A stretch of DNA of 64,000 bases from the NCBI RefSeq assembly GCF_001642475.1, contig NW_019173950.1, positions 248,001 through 312,000 on the forward strand. Direction: 5' to 3'. This stretch comes from Fonsecaea monophora (lineage: Eukaryota > Ascomycota > Eurotiomycetes > Chaetothyriales > Herpotrichiellaceae). A program made the position numbers and the translations under genes. Under the pieces are notes generated by a model, which saw nothing but the letters and a program-made list of their open reading frames with translations, searched no databases and had not been told where the DNA came from. Positions 54,361 through 64,000 of the stretch are shown here, one piece after another. Positions within the stretch are counted from its first letter, which is position 1; every line of letters begins with the position of its first letter.

Positions 54361-56225
54361 TCACAGCGCTTTTGTCCTAGAGAATAAACTGCTGTACACA
54401 GCGTCAACGACGGGCTGTGCGCTGATCTGCCTACCGCCAAAATAACGTCCGTTAAGGCCTTTGATGGCGTTTTCTCCGCCTGAAACGCGCTCGAACTTTA
54501 GGTAGATATCACCTTGGGTGTTGGGGTCAAGGGCGATGTGCACGACGTGGCCGTACTTCTCCTCGCATTCTGCGCGAACGTCATCTTCCAGTTCTTTAAT
54601 CCAGGAATCACCTTCTTCCCTGTTTGCATCATGTTAGTATCAAAATATGTGAGCGGGGCCGTCATAAGGGGATCAACTTACTCGGCAGGATCAAACATAT
54701 TGCGAAGTAGTACACATCTGCTTGCCTGGCTGACGTTGACAGGAAGCGGCTTGCTTTCCTTTTTAGCAGGCACGGTAGCGCGCTTCGTATCGGTCTCTGC
54801 AGATGTGTCATCTGTCCTAGCCAGTTTCCGCATCAACGCATCTCGGCTATAGTTGTTGAAATTCACACCAGCGACGTCTGTATCATCCAAAGCACTTGCT
54901 CCGCTCGTGCCCTTTTCATTGTCGCGGCCACCTGCACGATCAAACGCGCCTCCTGAGCCTCCGGCATGAGAACCACGGCCACCGGAGCCTGAAAATGCCG
55001 AGCCTTGATAGCCAGGTGGGTTTTGGCCTTGAAAGCGTTGGAGGAGGTTGGCAGTCGACTCGGGTGTGAATTTGTCGTTTCCGAGTCCAACTCGGATTGG
55101 CCGGCCTGCAAGGTCAAAACCATTCATCTTTTCGAGGGCCTCACGTGCTTGATTTGGATCACGGAACCTAGACGATATTAGCATACACCCGTGCGAGCCC
55201 TGGGACGAAACTCACTGTACAAAACCATAACCACGGCTTCGCCCGCCCTCATCTTTCTGTAGCTGTACAAACTCAAGCTCACCAAATGGCTCAAATACGT
55301 TCTGTAGATCTTGTTCAGTAATACTGAAGTGGATGTTTCCCACGTAGAGACGATGGAAGGGGATGGTGTTGTGATTGCTCGTTGTAGCCTCTGGATTGCG
55401 GGCCTGGCGATTCTTTTCTGCTTCAGTGAGTTGTGCAATTATGGGAATGCCGAGGAGTTTCTGTCCGGTCATTTGTATGGCTAGAGGGACGGACTCTTCG
55501 TTCTTGAACTCGACGTAACCGACACTGTACACGAGTTAGCAGGAGACTGCGCCAGTTAAAGGAGTCTTGGCTTACCCTTTAGAACGACCACTAACTCGAT
55601 CCTTGACAATCTGAGCTTCTGTAACAGGGCCGACTTTCTCAAAGAACTGGATCAGCTCCTTGGTGCGCAGGCGGGCGGCAAGCTGCTGAACAAATACGGT
55701 TCTCCTGTCACGCTCATCCTCAGTAAGTTGTGGCTCAGGAGTCTTGCTCTTGACACGCTTTCTGGGACTTCCCGAGCGACGTCGGTCTCGGTCGCGATCG
55801 CGTCGATAGTCATCATCTTCACGCCTAGATCGTCCAACCGGTCGGTAATAGCGATCGTACTCTGGAGACCGAGAACGTCTACGATGATGGTCATCGTCAC
55901 GTTTGGAGCGTCTTCTATCATCGTCCCGGTCACGGCTGCGGCTTCTCCTCCTGCTGCTTCTGTGACTGCCGTTAGCACTGCCATGCTCGCTCCTAGGACT
56001 CTTCATCTCATCATCACGATCTCGACGGTGGTCTCGGTCTCGGCTTCGATCTCGTCTCTTGCGGTCCTTGTCGCGATCACGGGAGCCATCACGGTGCTTG
56101 TCTCTGTCACGGCGATCGGAGCGGTCGCTACGATGACGGTCATCACTATCGCGGGGAGAGTCTTTGCTCTTGACATCGTTGGTGGCGGTCGAATCGAGCA
56201 ACGCCTCGACATCAAGCCCTGACAT
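54361..56225 (-). CDS. RBM39/CAPER-like (Rsd1-type) RNA-splicing factor, 567 aa
   Basis: Four exons: 56225-55576, 55524-55216, 55167-54682 and 54619-54361. The first ~165 residues form an RS/RD-rich domain with many Arg-Asp and Arg-Ser dipeptides. RRM1 (about 175-250) has RTVFVQQLAARL and GRSKGVGYVEF; RRM2 (about 270-345) has HRLYVGNIHFSITEQDL and RSRGYGFVQF, each completed across an intron. A linker with Gly/Ser precedes a C-terminal U2AF-homology-type RRM (CVLLRNMFDPAEEEGDSW..GDIYLKF). This order is that of RBM39/CAPER, a U2AF65-like splicing regulator in the nucleus. Confidence 0.94.
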
Positions 56226-57279
56226 GTTGAGGAGTAGTTGGTGGGTTGCTTGACGAACAGATCTGATTGATGCGGAATGGAGTAGTTCACTTGGATGTGG
56301 TCAGAGCCGGAATCGGAACCAGGGCGTGCGCAGGCAAACCCTTGCAAATGAGCAGTGTCCTGAAGCGCTCTACTGGGTCGGCGAGAGTTCAGGAACAGTT
56401 CTATTTTGTACGCGAGGAGCGAGTGTCACAGTCCTCGCAAGCGAAAAATTAGAGTGAACGAGAGAAGCGGCCGGAAATGTGATTGCTTGACGCTGCGTAA
56501 AATGCAAGGCCTTTGAAAGGCAAGAAGTTTCTCGAGTTCGCAAAAACCAGAGGGCAGCTTGGCGAACAATGGACGATGGCCACGTGCGAGGCACTGGCAG
56601 GCGGTCACGTGTAGCGCCTTCTCCGATTATTGGTCACGTGGGAGTCTAATAAGGTCATCGTCGCTAGACCTTCCAAGATAGCACAGCCCCCGCTTTACCA
56701 CGGAATTGACGACAGCCTCACAGTCGGCGCTTGTTGTCCTGCAAGACATTTCCAGGGTCTCGGAGATTGTTACCACGGGGTCTGGGTGGGCTCTACCTGC
56801 ACAGCATACACGTCTGACACCTCTATTGGGTAACACACCTTGTATAATGCTGACAGATCGAGTAAGAACTTATGTACTCGGCACACTTCCTGTTTCTGAG
56901 GTTCCTCCTTTATGACGGCGACCTTCCTTCTGGAGAGTCCGCGATGACTACCGGCATCAACAGTCATCAACAAGGATGCCCGTTCCTATGAAGTTCTGCG
57001 TTGCTGGACGAATGGAACAGGCGACTTGGTTCTTCGCGGACTTGAATTCGGAAAAGACGGGGTTCCTGGTGAACCTCGGGAAAACAGTTTCCATCTCCAC
57101 CTTTCCAAGTCCTTGGCCTTCGTGTTTCCCCAGGATATAAAATGGCCAACGCAAGTTGTGTAGAAAAGGTCGGAAAACTAGATTTGACGTGATTAAAATC
57201 CTCTAGACTCACTAGACACAGGCCTCTTTGGTCCTTTAAAAACAACCAGATCTGATAGATCCAGCCCAGTTCATTCATC
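56226..57279. promoter_or_regulatory. Divergent region, splicing factor / esterase
   Basis: About 1.05 kb. CACGTG-type E-boxes occur near 56580-56640. A pair of small frames is unsupported. No RNA gene recognised. Confidence 0.45.
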
Positions 57280-58453
57280 ATGGCTCGATCCCAGGCCCAT
57301 GCTGAGCGTAACGACGTCATCCGTGCTGGGATGACTTCTCTGGAAACTGCCCTGAGCGCCACAGTGCCTACCAAAGACACCGTTGCGTCCGAAACTGCGC
57401 GGCTAGGTTCGCCAGTCAAAACTGAGGAGATCCCAGACAGTGAGGGAGCAAAGATCCACTGGATAGGCGACAGTTCCGCTCCGAGTGTGATTCTCTATTT
57501 TCACGGTACATGAAGATCCCCAGCGCGGTCGACGACCTATATTTTCTCTCTCTCTCTCCTTTATTACCTCGCGAGCGTAGCTGACTGCCGAAATCGTTAA
57601 TAGGTGGAGGACTCGGCATTCCAGCCATGCCAGGACATGTTTCTTTCCTCGTGGACACACAGCAACGACTAGCGAAGGAGGGCAAAAAGCTATCCATTGC
57701 TTTCGTCGAGTATGGTGAGACTGAGACTATCAATCCTGTAAGAAAATCGAAGTGACAAACTAAACTTCTGCCCCCGTAGGTTTGTCGCCCCAACATAGGT
57801 TTCCGACGCAGTATCGCCAGGCTGTCCTGGCTCTTAAAACCGTTCTTCAATCCGGTCGAAAGCCATCAGATGTGAGCGAACATATTCTCCTACTTTTCAG
57901 GGGAGTTCGAGAACAGACGTACTAACAAGGTCGACAGGTCATTGTCGGTGGCGACTCTGCCGGTGGTAACCTGGCCGTGGCCATCCTCTCCGCGACAGCG
58001 CACTCTCATCCCGGAATCCCATCCCTAAAACTCGACGCTCCCCTGAAAGGGGCCCTCCTAGTCTCGCCTTGGATCGACCTCTCCGTCGGTACTAGCAAAT
58101 CCTGGGTCGAGAACAAGGACAAGGACATCGTCTCGGCGAATATTGTCGATCCTCTTGTCAATAATCTTGTTTCCAAGGATGAACGTAACGAGTTCACAGA
58201 TCCTGCCCGTGCCGACTCCAAGTGGTGGTCGGGAGCGCAGGTCAGCTCTATCCTCACATTGGCCGGGACGCACGAGCTGTTTTTTGACGACATTGTAAAA
58301 TTCAGCCAGAAGCTGAAGGCGGGTGGGCTGAATGAGGAGTTGGTCGAGTGCCCACAGCAGGTGCATATTGATTGTTTCCTTGATGCCCAATCAGGGCTGG
58401 AGCATGGAACCATGTCTCACGCAATCTGGGACTGGCTGAAGAAGTTACTGTGA
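57280..58453 (+). CDS. Alpha/beta hydrolase, HSL-type esterase/lipase, 314 aa
   Basis: Four exons: 57280-57505, 57604-57714, 57780-57871 and 57938-58453. The oxyanion motif HGGG (75-78) is formed by the first splice, and the nucleophile elbow GDSAGG has S150. Acid and His are probably in HELFFDD and VHIDCF near the C-terminus. This is the hormone-sensitive-lipase family layout with short length. Such enzymes cut small esters, amides or carbamates; there is no signal peptide so it is likely cytosolic. It lies 274 bp upstream of the amine transaminase on the same strand. Confidence 0.92.
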
Positions 58454-58659
58454 AGTAAAATTTTCCCAAGATTCGGACAATTTCAGGTTGAAGATCACCC
58501 TGGTATAGTAGAATGAGGCCAGCTTCCCCTTTCGGTAGTTACCGCATCCAGCACCGCAACTGTGGAGCATCATCATTTCAACCATTATTCCAATGAAAAA
58601 AACAATTGAATTCACTACAGCTCACTCTGTGTTTATTCAGTTCAAGAATCTAAGTACAG

Positions 58660-58667
58660 TATAAAAG
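58660..58667 (+). promoter_or_regulatory. TATA box of the amine transaminase
   Basis: TATAAAAG, 61 bp upstream of the codon ATG at 58728, a good distance for a fungal core promoter. Confidence 0.6.
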
Positions 58668-58727
58668 ACTCCCAACACGCACTCATTAGATACATCACAA
58701 CGAGCCCTCAGAGAACCGGCCGTCAAC

Positions 58728-59759
58728 ATGGCCAGCATGGACGCAGTCTTCGCGGCATACGAGAAGCGACAAGCCGTCCTCGAGAAAAGCAGCAGTCCCT
58801 TCGCCCTAGGAATCGCTTGGGTCGAGGGAGAGCTTGTCCCGCTCAGCGAAGCTCGCATTCCCCTGTTGGACCAAGGATTCATGCATAGCGACCTCACCTA
58901 CGACGTCCCGTCCGTTTGGGACGGGCGGTTCTTCCGGCTCGAGGACCATATATCTCGGTTAGAGGCGAGCTGTGAAAAGATGCGATTGAGACTCCCCCTG
59001 CCCCGGGACCGAGTGAAAGAAATCCTGGTGGACATGGTGGCGAAATCCGAAATCAGGGATGCCTTCGTCGAACTCATCGTCACGCGCGGTCTCAAGGGCG
59101 TCCGCGGCCATACTCCAGGGGAAACGTTCAAGAATCACCTGTACATGTTTGTGCAGCCCTACGTCTGGGTCATGGATCCCGAGGTGCAGCGCACGGGGGG
59201 CCGTGCCATCGTTGCTCGAACTGTGCGGCGGATCCCACCGGGGGCGATCGATCCCACTGTCAAAAACTTGCAATGGGGGGATCTCACTAGAGGTCTGTTT
59301 GAGGCGGCCGATCGTGGTGCTACCTATCCGTTCCTTACGGATGGAGATGCCAATCTGACCGAGGGCTCCGGGTTTAATGTCCTCCTAGTGAAGGACGGCG
59401 TGATCTATACGCCAGACCGAGGCGTCCTCCACGGGGTGACGCGGAGGAGTGTGATTGATGTGGCAAGGGCTTTAGGAATCGAAGTCCGCGTCGAGTCAGT
59501 GCCTGTGGAGATGGCGTATCACTGCGACGAGATCTTTATGGCAACAACCGCTGGAGGTATCATGCCCATCACGGTGCTCGACGGACAACCGGTGCAACAA
59601 GGCCACGTTGGACCCGTCACCAAGAAGATCTGGGATGGATATTGGGCGTTGCATTACGATTCGGCATACAGCTTTGAGATTTCCTATGATTCGTCGAATC
59701 GGAATCCTCTCAAGGAAGTCAATCATGGGCAGGTAAACGGCTTGAATGGACTCCATTGA
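58728..59759 (+). CDS. (R)-selective amine transaminase (class IV, BCAT fold), 343 aa
   Basis: Single exon. Closely resembles the characterised (R)-amine:pyruvate transaminases of Aspergillus species over its full length. Seen: ARIPLLDQGFMHSDLTYDV, VWDGRFFRLEDH, RDAFVELIVTRGLKGVRG, and the PLP lysine K179 in DPTVKNLQWGDL. Cofactor-phosphate binding LTEGSGFNVLLVKDG and TTAGGIMPITVLDG also match. It transfers an amino group from (R)-amines to pyruvate using PLP. The natural substrate of these fungal enzymes is not established. The C-terminal tail ends in an Asn-Gly pair repeat (VNGLNGLH), like the tail of the partial gene at the left edge. Confidence 0.95.
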   Translation: MASMDAVFAAYEKRQAVLEKSSSPFALGIAWVEGELVPLSEARIPLLDQGFMHSDLTYDVPSVWDGRFFRLEDHISRLEASCEKMRLRLPLPRDRVKEILVDMVAKSEIRDAFVELIVTRGLKGVRGHTPGETFKNHLYMFVQPYVWVMDPEVQRTGGRAIVARTVRRIPPGAIDPTVKNLQWGDLTRGLFEAADRGATYPFLTDGDANLTEGSGFNVLLVKDGVIYTPDRGVLHGVTRRSVIDVARALGIEVRVESVPVEMAYHCDEIFMATTAGGIMPITVLDGQPVQQGHVGPVTKKIWDGYWALHYDSAYSFEISYDSSNRNPLKEVNHGQVNGLNGLH

Positions 59760-59981
59760 TATGGGTCTGGCCAGATCACGCCAGCTTTGGAATTGAGCAA
59801 GATGATGGTACGAGAGTCTGGCTACATAGCGATTCGGAGCAACATCTAAAAGTGGATTATATTCAACACAGGCCATAATTTGACAGAACTGTATCTGGAC
59901 AGGTCTGGGCCGCTGACAGGCGTTTCAAATATCATTGAGAGACAGCCTGTGTCAAGCTGAAAAGGTTCAGTGTAACTTGCA

Positions 59982-62196
59982 TTAACCAAAGAGGTATTGC
60001 ATCGCTCCGTCTCTACCAGAGTGAGACTTCATATCAAGAAAAGATCCCCACCAGAGCGGACTCGCATACTCAGACGGGTTTTGTTCCCAGTACTCCTCCA
60101 GCACACTGGAAACGCTGCAAAACATGCCGTAACGGCTCCTGGCCGCCCACCAGAGGCAATAAGAGCGGACAGTATCCCGCATCGCCTCATTGCGAGCTTC
60201 TGCACCAGCAAGGAACATGGGGATTAGGAGCTGCTTTTGTGCCTGGGATGTCTCGTGGCAGCTCCGCGAATGCTCAAGGACGTTCCAGGTGAGTGGGAGA
60301 ATCGCTGCCGGCCGTCGATGTGATTGACGATCCCACTTGAAGACCCGCTGGACGTAGAGAAGTAGTGCATACCTCCAGGCTTCCATGCAATGGTAGTTAT
60401 TCCTCTGGCCGAAGTATGTTTGGTCATCCTCACTCTCAGAATCACATGGGCTTTCCCCGTTTGCATCCTCATCCTCATGCTCCAAATTAGGAAGACTACC
60501 ATGATGATGTCTAGGCCCAGTCTCTACTTCGAGATCATTCTTCCATTCTAGTAGTTGCCGTTCAATATTCAGCACTGCAGCCATATCAAAGTTCAAAAAC
60601 TCCAGAGAAGCTGCGATTTCTTTTTCTCGAGCCATTTTTGTAAGCTGGACAAGGAGCTTCATGAGCTCCGTAGGACAACCGGTTAATTCGTAGAATGACC
60701 AGCCATCATTGCCTTCATTTTCGTAGAGATGCTCAAGATAGGAGGAGTTGAATCTTGTGCCTCGTCGGGATATCATGGCCAGGGTTGCATCCCACCTAAT
60801 TGATCAACGATGGGTGAAGAGAGAATTCGATAGAGAAAACTTACCAGACAAGCATGCTGGCTTGCGCGCGAAGGCGAGGAGTGTTAAGTGCAGATGCTCC
60901 GCCCCAAGCCTCGAACACTGTTTCTGCTTTCTGAATATGCTCTGACCAGTTGCCCAAAGCTGATATTGCGCACTACCAGACTCAATGTTAGGGTAGACAT
61001 TTGAGAAGAATTGCAGACTTACATCCAGAGTGATCAGGATCAGGATAGCCTCTAGTAAGCAGCTGCTTTTATTGCTCGACTCGCCATTCTGTAGTGCCAG
61101 ACTGAGCATGTCGGATACTCTCGATCGCTTTTCTAGTGCTTCTGCTGGCACAGAAGTGCCAGTGTTGACCTGATGTTGAGTGCAGAGTGCCAGGACGGAC
61201 TGAAGCAGGAGCTGGGAGCCTTCAGGTGCAAAGCCCTTGATCCGAAACGGGTTTACAGCCATATCTGAAGTCAAAGGAAGGATGCACAGGTCTGTGTCAT
61301 CTATAGTCATATCTCAGTCACTGTGGTAATTAAACGACCCCGCGATCATAACAGATAAACAGTAACTTACAGTATTTTAAGGCCATCTCGTGCTGATGGC
61401 TCCAGCCAAGAGAGATGGCAAGAGGGGATATACAGAACACATTTTCCAGTACCGAGTGAGTATCTTCCAATTGCGCGTCTGACCACTCGAAGGAGAGAGG
61501 GATGTCTGCGTCCATCATAGAGTTGCTGGGGTCTAACGGGGATTTGTGATCAGTGGCCGCTGCTGTCTCGGGACCTTTCGCCGTGGGAAGAGTTCTGTCA
61601 TGACCATTCGCTCCATCGTGCTCGGCTTCAGGACCTGACAACGGAGCCTGGGGATTGCCACTGGTGACTGTTATCACGGGGCGTGTTGCTGAATCTTGAC
61701 CTAGGTCGGTCGCACCAGACACCTCAGGTGTCGAGGTATCTAATAAAGCATAGATATCCGTTGTGTCTATCGACTTTGGTTCGCTTTCAGAGATGGGCTT
61801 TGTCACTTCTGAGGGCATCGGGTACTCTCTCTGGGGGCAGAAAAACAGAGACGAGCTGTGAGGTCTTCGAAAGCCCGGTTCAATCAGAGCCAAAGGTCCG
61901 GCAGCTCTGGTGATCAGGTCGGGCAAGCTCACATCGTCGCCGTATTGTTGACTACGCAAAGCTGACCTTCGATTATGTCTTTGCTGTTGGCGCCTCGATG
62001 ATGCTTTGCCCGAATATGCTCTGCTTTCATGCCACGAGAGAGGTGTGGCATAACCACCACACTTCACACCTTTTTCCAGACATGTTGAGCAGTACGGCCT
62101 CTGTCGCTGGCACTCGCGGTTCCAGGACAGGCAGGTATGACAATCTGTCGCTGCTGATGCGGTGAAACGTGGTCGTGTTGTGCCTGCCTTTTTCAT
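59982..62196 (-). CDS. Zn2Cys6 transcription factor, 685 aa
   Basis: Four exons: 62196-61371, 61312-61023, 60972-60845 and 60795-59982. ATG at 62196 is the first in frame (upstream would need GTG). C19, C22, C29, C36, C39 and C46 form the cluster; the loop LSWNRE between the second and third Cys is unusual, with Trp-Asn where basic residues are normal. A long Ser/Thr/Pro linker leads to a helical region with ALGNWSEHIQKAETVFEAWGG. The first intron acceptor (GACTGAG) is chosen because a nearer AG would bring an early stop. It ends 222 bp from the transaminase (convergent) and is divergent from an UNC93-like carrier. Confidence 0.87.
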
Positions 62197-62702
62197 CCTG
62201 GAAGATGTCGAGACAGACACACAAATGCAGTAACAAACTGATCTGTTCTAGTTATATGAGAAGCGGTAAAGGTATCACCAAGGCTTATCCACATTATTTA
62301 TTAGCCAAGAAAATCCTCTGCGGAGTAATACCAGGAAATAGCCGACGAGTAAATCTCAAACACTCCGGCGAAGACCGCCCCTGACGCTCACCAGGAGCCA
62401 TACGATAACAGTGGCAAACTCTGTTCCTCAGTGATATCAATCACTCGCCTACGGTAACAGCTCTGTCCACGGGGTATCCTGGGCATCTATACTATCTGTA
62501 GATCCACCCCCCCCCTTTTCCCACTATTGGTAGTTACCTATTCTAGCAAGGGTCGGCATTGGTTATCTTTTGTTGCTTCCTGGGACTTCAAGTCTGATAA
62601 CAAACGATCAATCGAGTAGAGCTATCGCCGTGTATATATGTGGTACCCAGATAGAGCAGAGAATGGCTCTTTCTCCACAAGGCATCTGAAATCTCAACCA
62701 CC
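62197..62702. promoter_or_regulatory. Divergent promoter, Zn2Cys6 regulator / UNC93-like gene
   Basis: 506 bp. A C9 run lies at about 62507-62515 and a TATATAT at 62632-62639, about 65 bp upstream of the UNC93-like start, is a likely TATA box. Confidence 0.45.
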
Positions 62703-64000
62703 ATGGGCAACGAGAACAGGAGAACATCGCTCGAGGCAGGGGCGCAAGGAGTGTCACTGACGGCAAAAACTGACCATGCTGCAGAGAGGCTGAACATGGA
62801 GCAATCTGAGGTCAGTCAATATGTTGTTGGAACCGTTGAGGTATGTGATTATCTTCAGGTCTCCGAAAGACATTTCTATATCTAATTCAACGCTCCAGAC
62901 CCCGCCGCGATTTAAAATCCTCGGTCTCAGTCTCTTCCCCTATAGTCATCCCAGAGTCCAAGCATGCCTTCTGGGTCTTGTACTCTTCATGACTGTGGGA
63001 ATGTACAATGTCTTGACATTTCTGGGCGGCGCAGGACAGCAGACGGCCTACCTGTCTGACATCTCAAACATCGCCCTGTACACGGTGTTCAGTGTTCTTT
63101 GCCTGATCGCACCAGCCTGTCTCAACTACTTTGGGTTACGTCCAACCCTCTGCTTCGGCGGCCTTGGCTATGCTGCTTATGCCGCCAGTCTGTGGTGCTA
63201 CAACTACACAGGAAATGTGCCCTTCGTTGTCTTTGGTGGTTGCTGGTGTGGGCTCTCTGCAGCTTTCCTCTGGACTGCCGAAGGTGCGGCTCTCACCTCG
63301 TTTGCCTCGGAAGATAAAAAGGGACTGTACGTTTCGATCGTCTGGTCAATTTATCAATTCGGTCTCGTCATAGGTGCTGCTATACCTGTTGCTCAGAATT
63401 GGGACGCGGGAGACGCTAATGGTAGCCGAGTCAACAACGGCACTTATATTGGTCTCATGATTCTGATGCTTGCTGGTGCATGCCTCGGAGCAGCATTATA
63501 TCCTTGGCACAAGGTCATCCGCGAGGACGGGACCCGAGTCACGCTGGAGCGCCAGAAAACATTTATGGAAGAGGTACATGCTTCTGCCCAGGTCATATCA
63601 CGAAACCGGTGGATCGTCTTCTTCTTCCCAATGTGCTGGGCTGTCAATTTCTTCGGCGTCTATCAAAACAACGACTTCAACGGAGTGGTTTTCACTGTCC
63701 GTGGTCGCGCTCTCAACACTTTCTTGTCTGGCGTTGCTCAGGTCTTCGCACCCTGGATCACCTACCTGTTTACAGATAGATTACCCATGGCCCGGCGCAA
63801 GCGAGCTTTTTGGTCCCTTGTCTATGTTTTTGTAATCATCAATGCTATCTGGATTGGTGGTTACTTTGGCATGAAGGAGACAAGACTAGGTCTTGACGAG
63901 GCGCAGCGACTGGATGTCTTTGACCACAATTACGGATGGTGGTGCCTTTTGTTCGTCATGTATGGGTTTACTGACGCGACCTACAACTGTTACGCTTACT
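62703..64000 (+). CDS. UNC93-like MFS transporter (partial, runs off right edge)
   Basis: Exon 1 is 62703-62840 and exon 2 begins at 62899 and stays open to the edge (413 residues visible). An alternative donor at 62814 would drop nine residues. After a polar N-terminus, membrane segments start with VQACLLGLVLFMTVGMYNVL, then LGGAGQQTAYLSDISNIALY, the UNC-93/DUF895 region (FGGLGYAAYAASLWCYNYTG, GLSAAFLWTAEGAALTSFAS), and a later YQNNDFNGVVFTVRGRALN. Fungal members are putative small-molecule carriers of unknown substrate. Position beside the regulator and transaminase suggests a link (inference). Confidence 0.9.

Noticed and set aside
1..64000. tRNA, rRNA, CRISPR or transposon features
   Set aside because: A by-eye scan for B-box-like GGTTCRANTCC sequences, repeat-spacer arrays, transposase motifs and terminal repeats gave nothing convincing; a covariance-model scan would be decisive.

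Overview
This is 64 kb of nuclear DNA from a filamentous ascomycete (Pezizomycotina). The signs are split genes with short introns (mostly 45-200 nt, GTRNGY donors, CTAAC/CTRAC branch sites, YAG acceptors), five Zn2Cys6-family regulators, fungal P450 and MFS types, SAGA subunit Spt20, and cytosolic ribosomal proteins S25 and S22. The mix of catabolic enzymes fits Eurotiomycetes (Aspergillaceae or black-yeast Chaetothyriales), but the sequence alone does not settle the order. I see no rRNA, convincing tRNA, CRISPR array, transposon or secondary-metabolite backbone synthase. Exon coordinates are my own splice calls; each joined reading frame was checked to stay open and divisible by three, except where stated.

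Layout. 1-11 kb: end of an unidentified protein, a zinc-ribbon protein, a manganese-type CDF transporter, a fungal regulator with an unresolved 5' end, and poly-Q Spt20. 13-22 kb: a nitrogen-compound island with a TrzA/AtzA-like metal amidohydrolase (apparently frameshifted), an amino-acid permease, a Zn2Cys6 regulator, a Ure2-like glutathione S-transferase and a cyanuric acid hydrolase/barbiturase-family ring-opening amidohydrolase. 22-44 kb: an oxidative catabolic island with two P450s, two Zn2Cys6 regulators, two MFS transporters, a 4,5-dihydroxyphthalate decarboxylase-like enzyme, a Baeyer-Villiger monooxygenase, an SDR dehydrogenase and a SnoaL/NTF2-like protein. 44-57 kb: housekeeping genes (Pex22-like protein, MAPR/cytochrome b5-like protein, RPS25, RPS22, DUF202 protein, PHD-finger protein, RBM39-like splicing factor). 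57-64 kb: an HSL-type esterase, an (R)-selective amine transaminase, a Zn2Cys6 regulator and an UNC93-like transporter that runs off the window.

How they may work together (inference). The 13-22 kb set looks able to import and hydrolyse a cyclic nitrogen compound: amidohydrolase first, ring opening by the CyAH-family enzyme. The 22-44 kb set could hydroxylate (P450), oxidise alcohol to ketone (SDR), insert oxygen (BVMO) and decarboxylate an aromatic or alicyclic acid, with its own transporters and regulators. These two adjacent islands are the best candidates for an undescribed system. The 57-64 kb set is a smaller amine/ester module with its own regulator and transporter.
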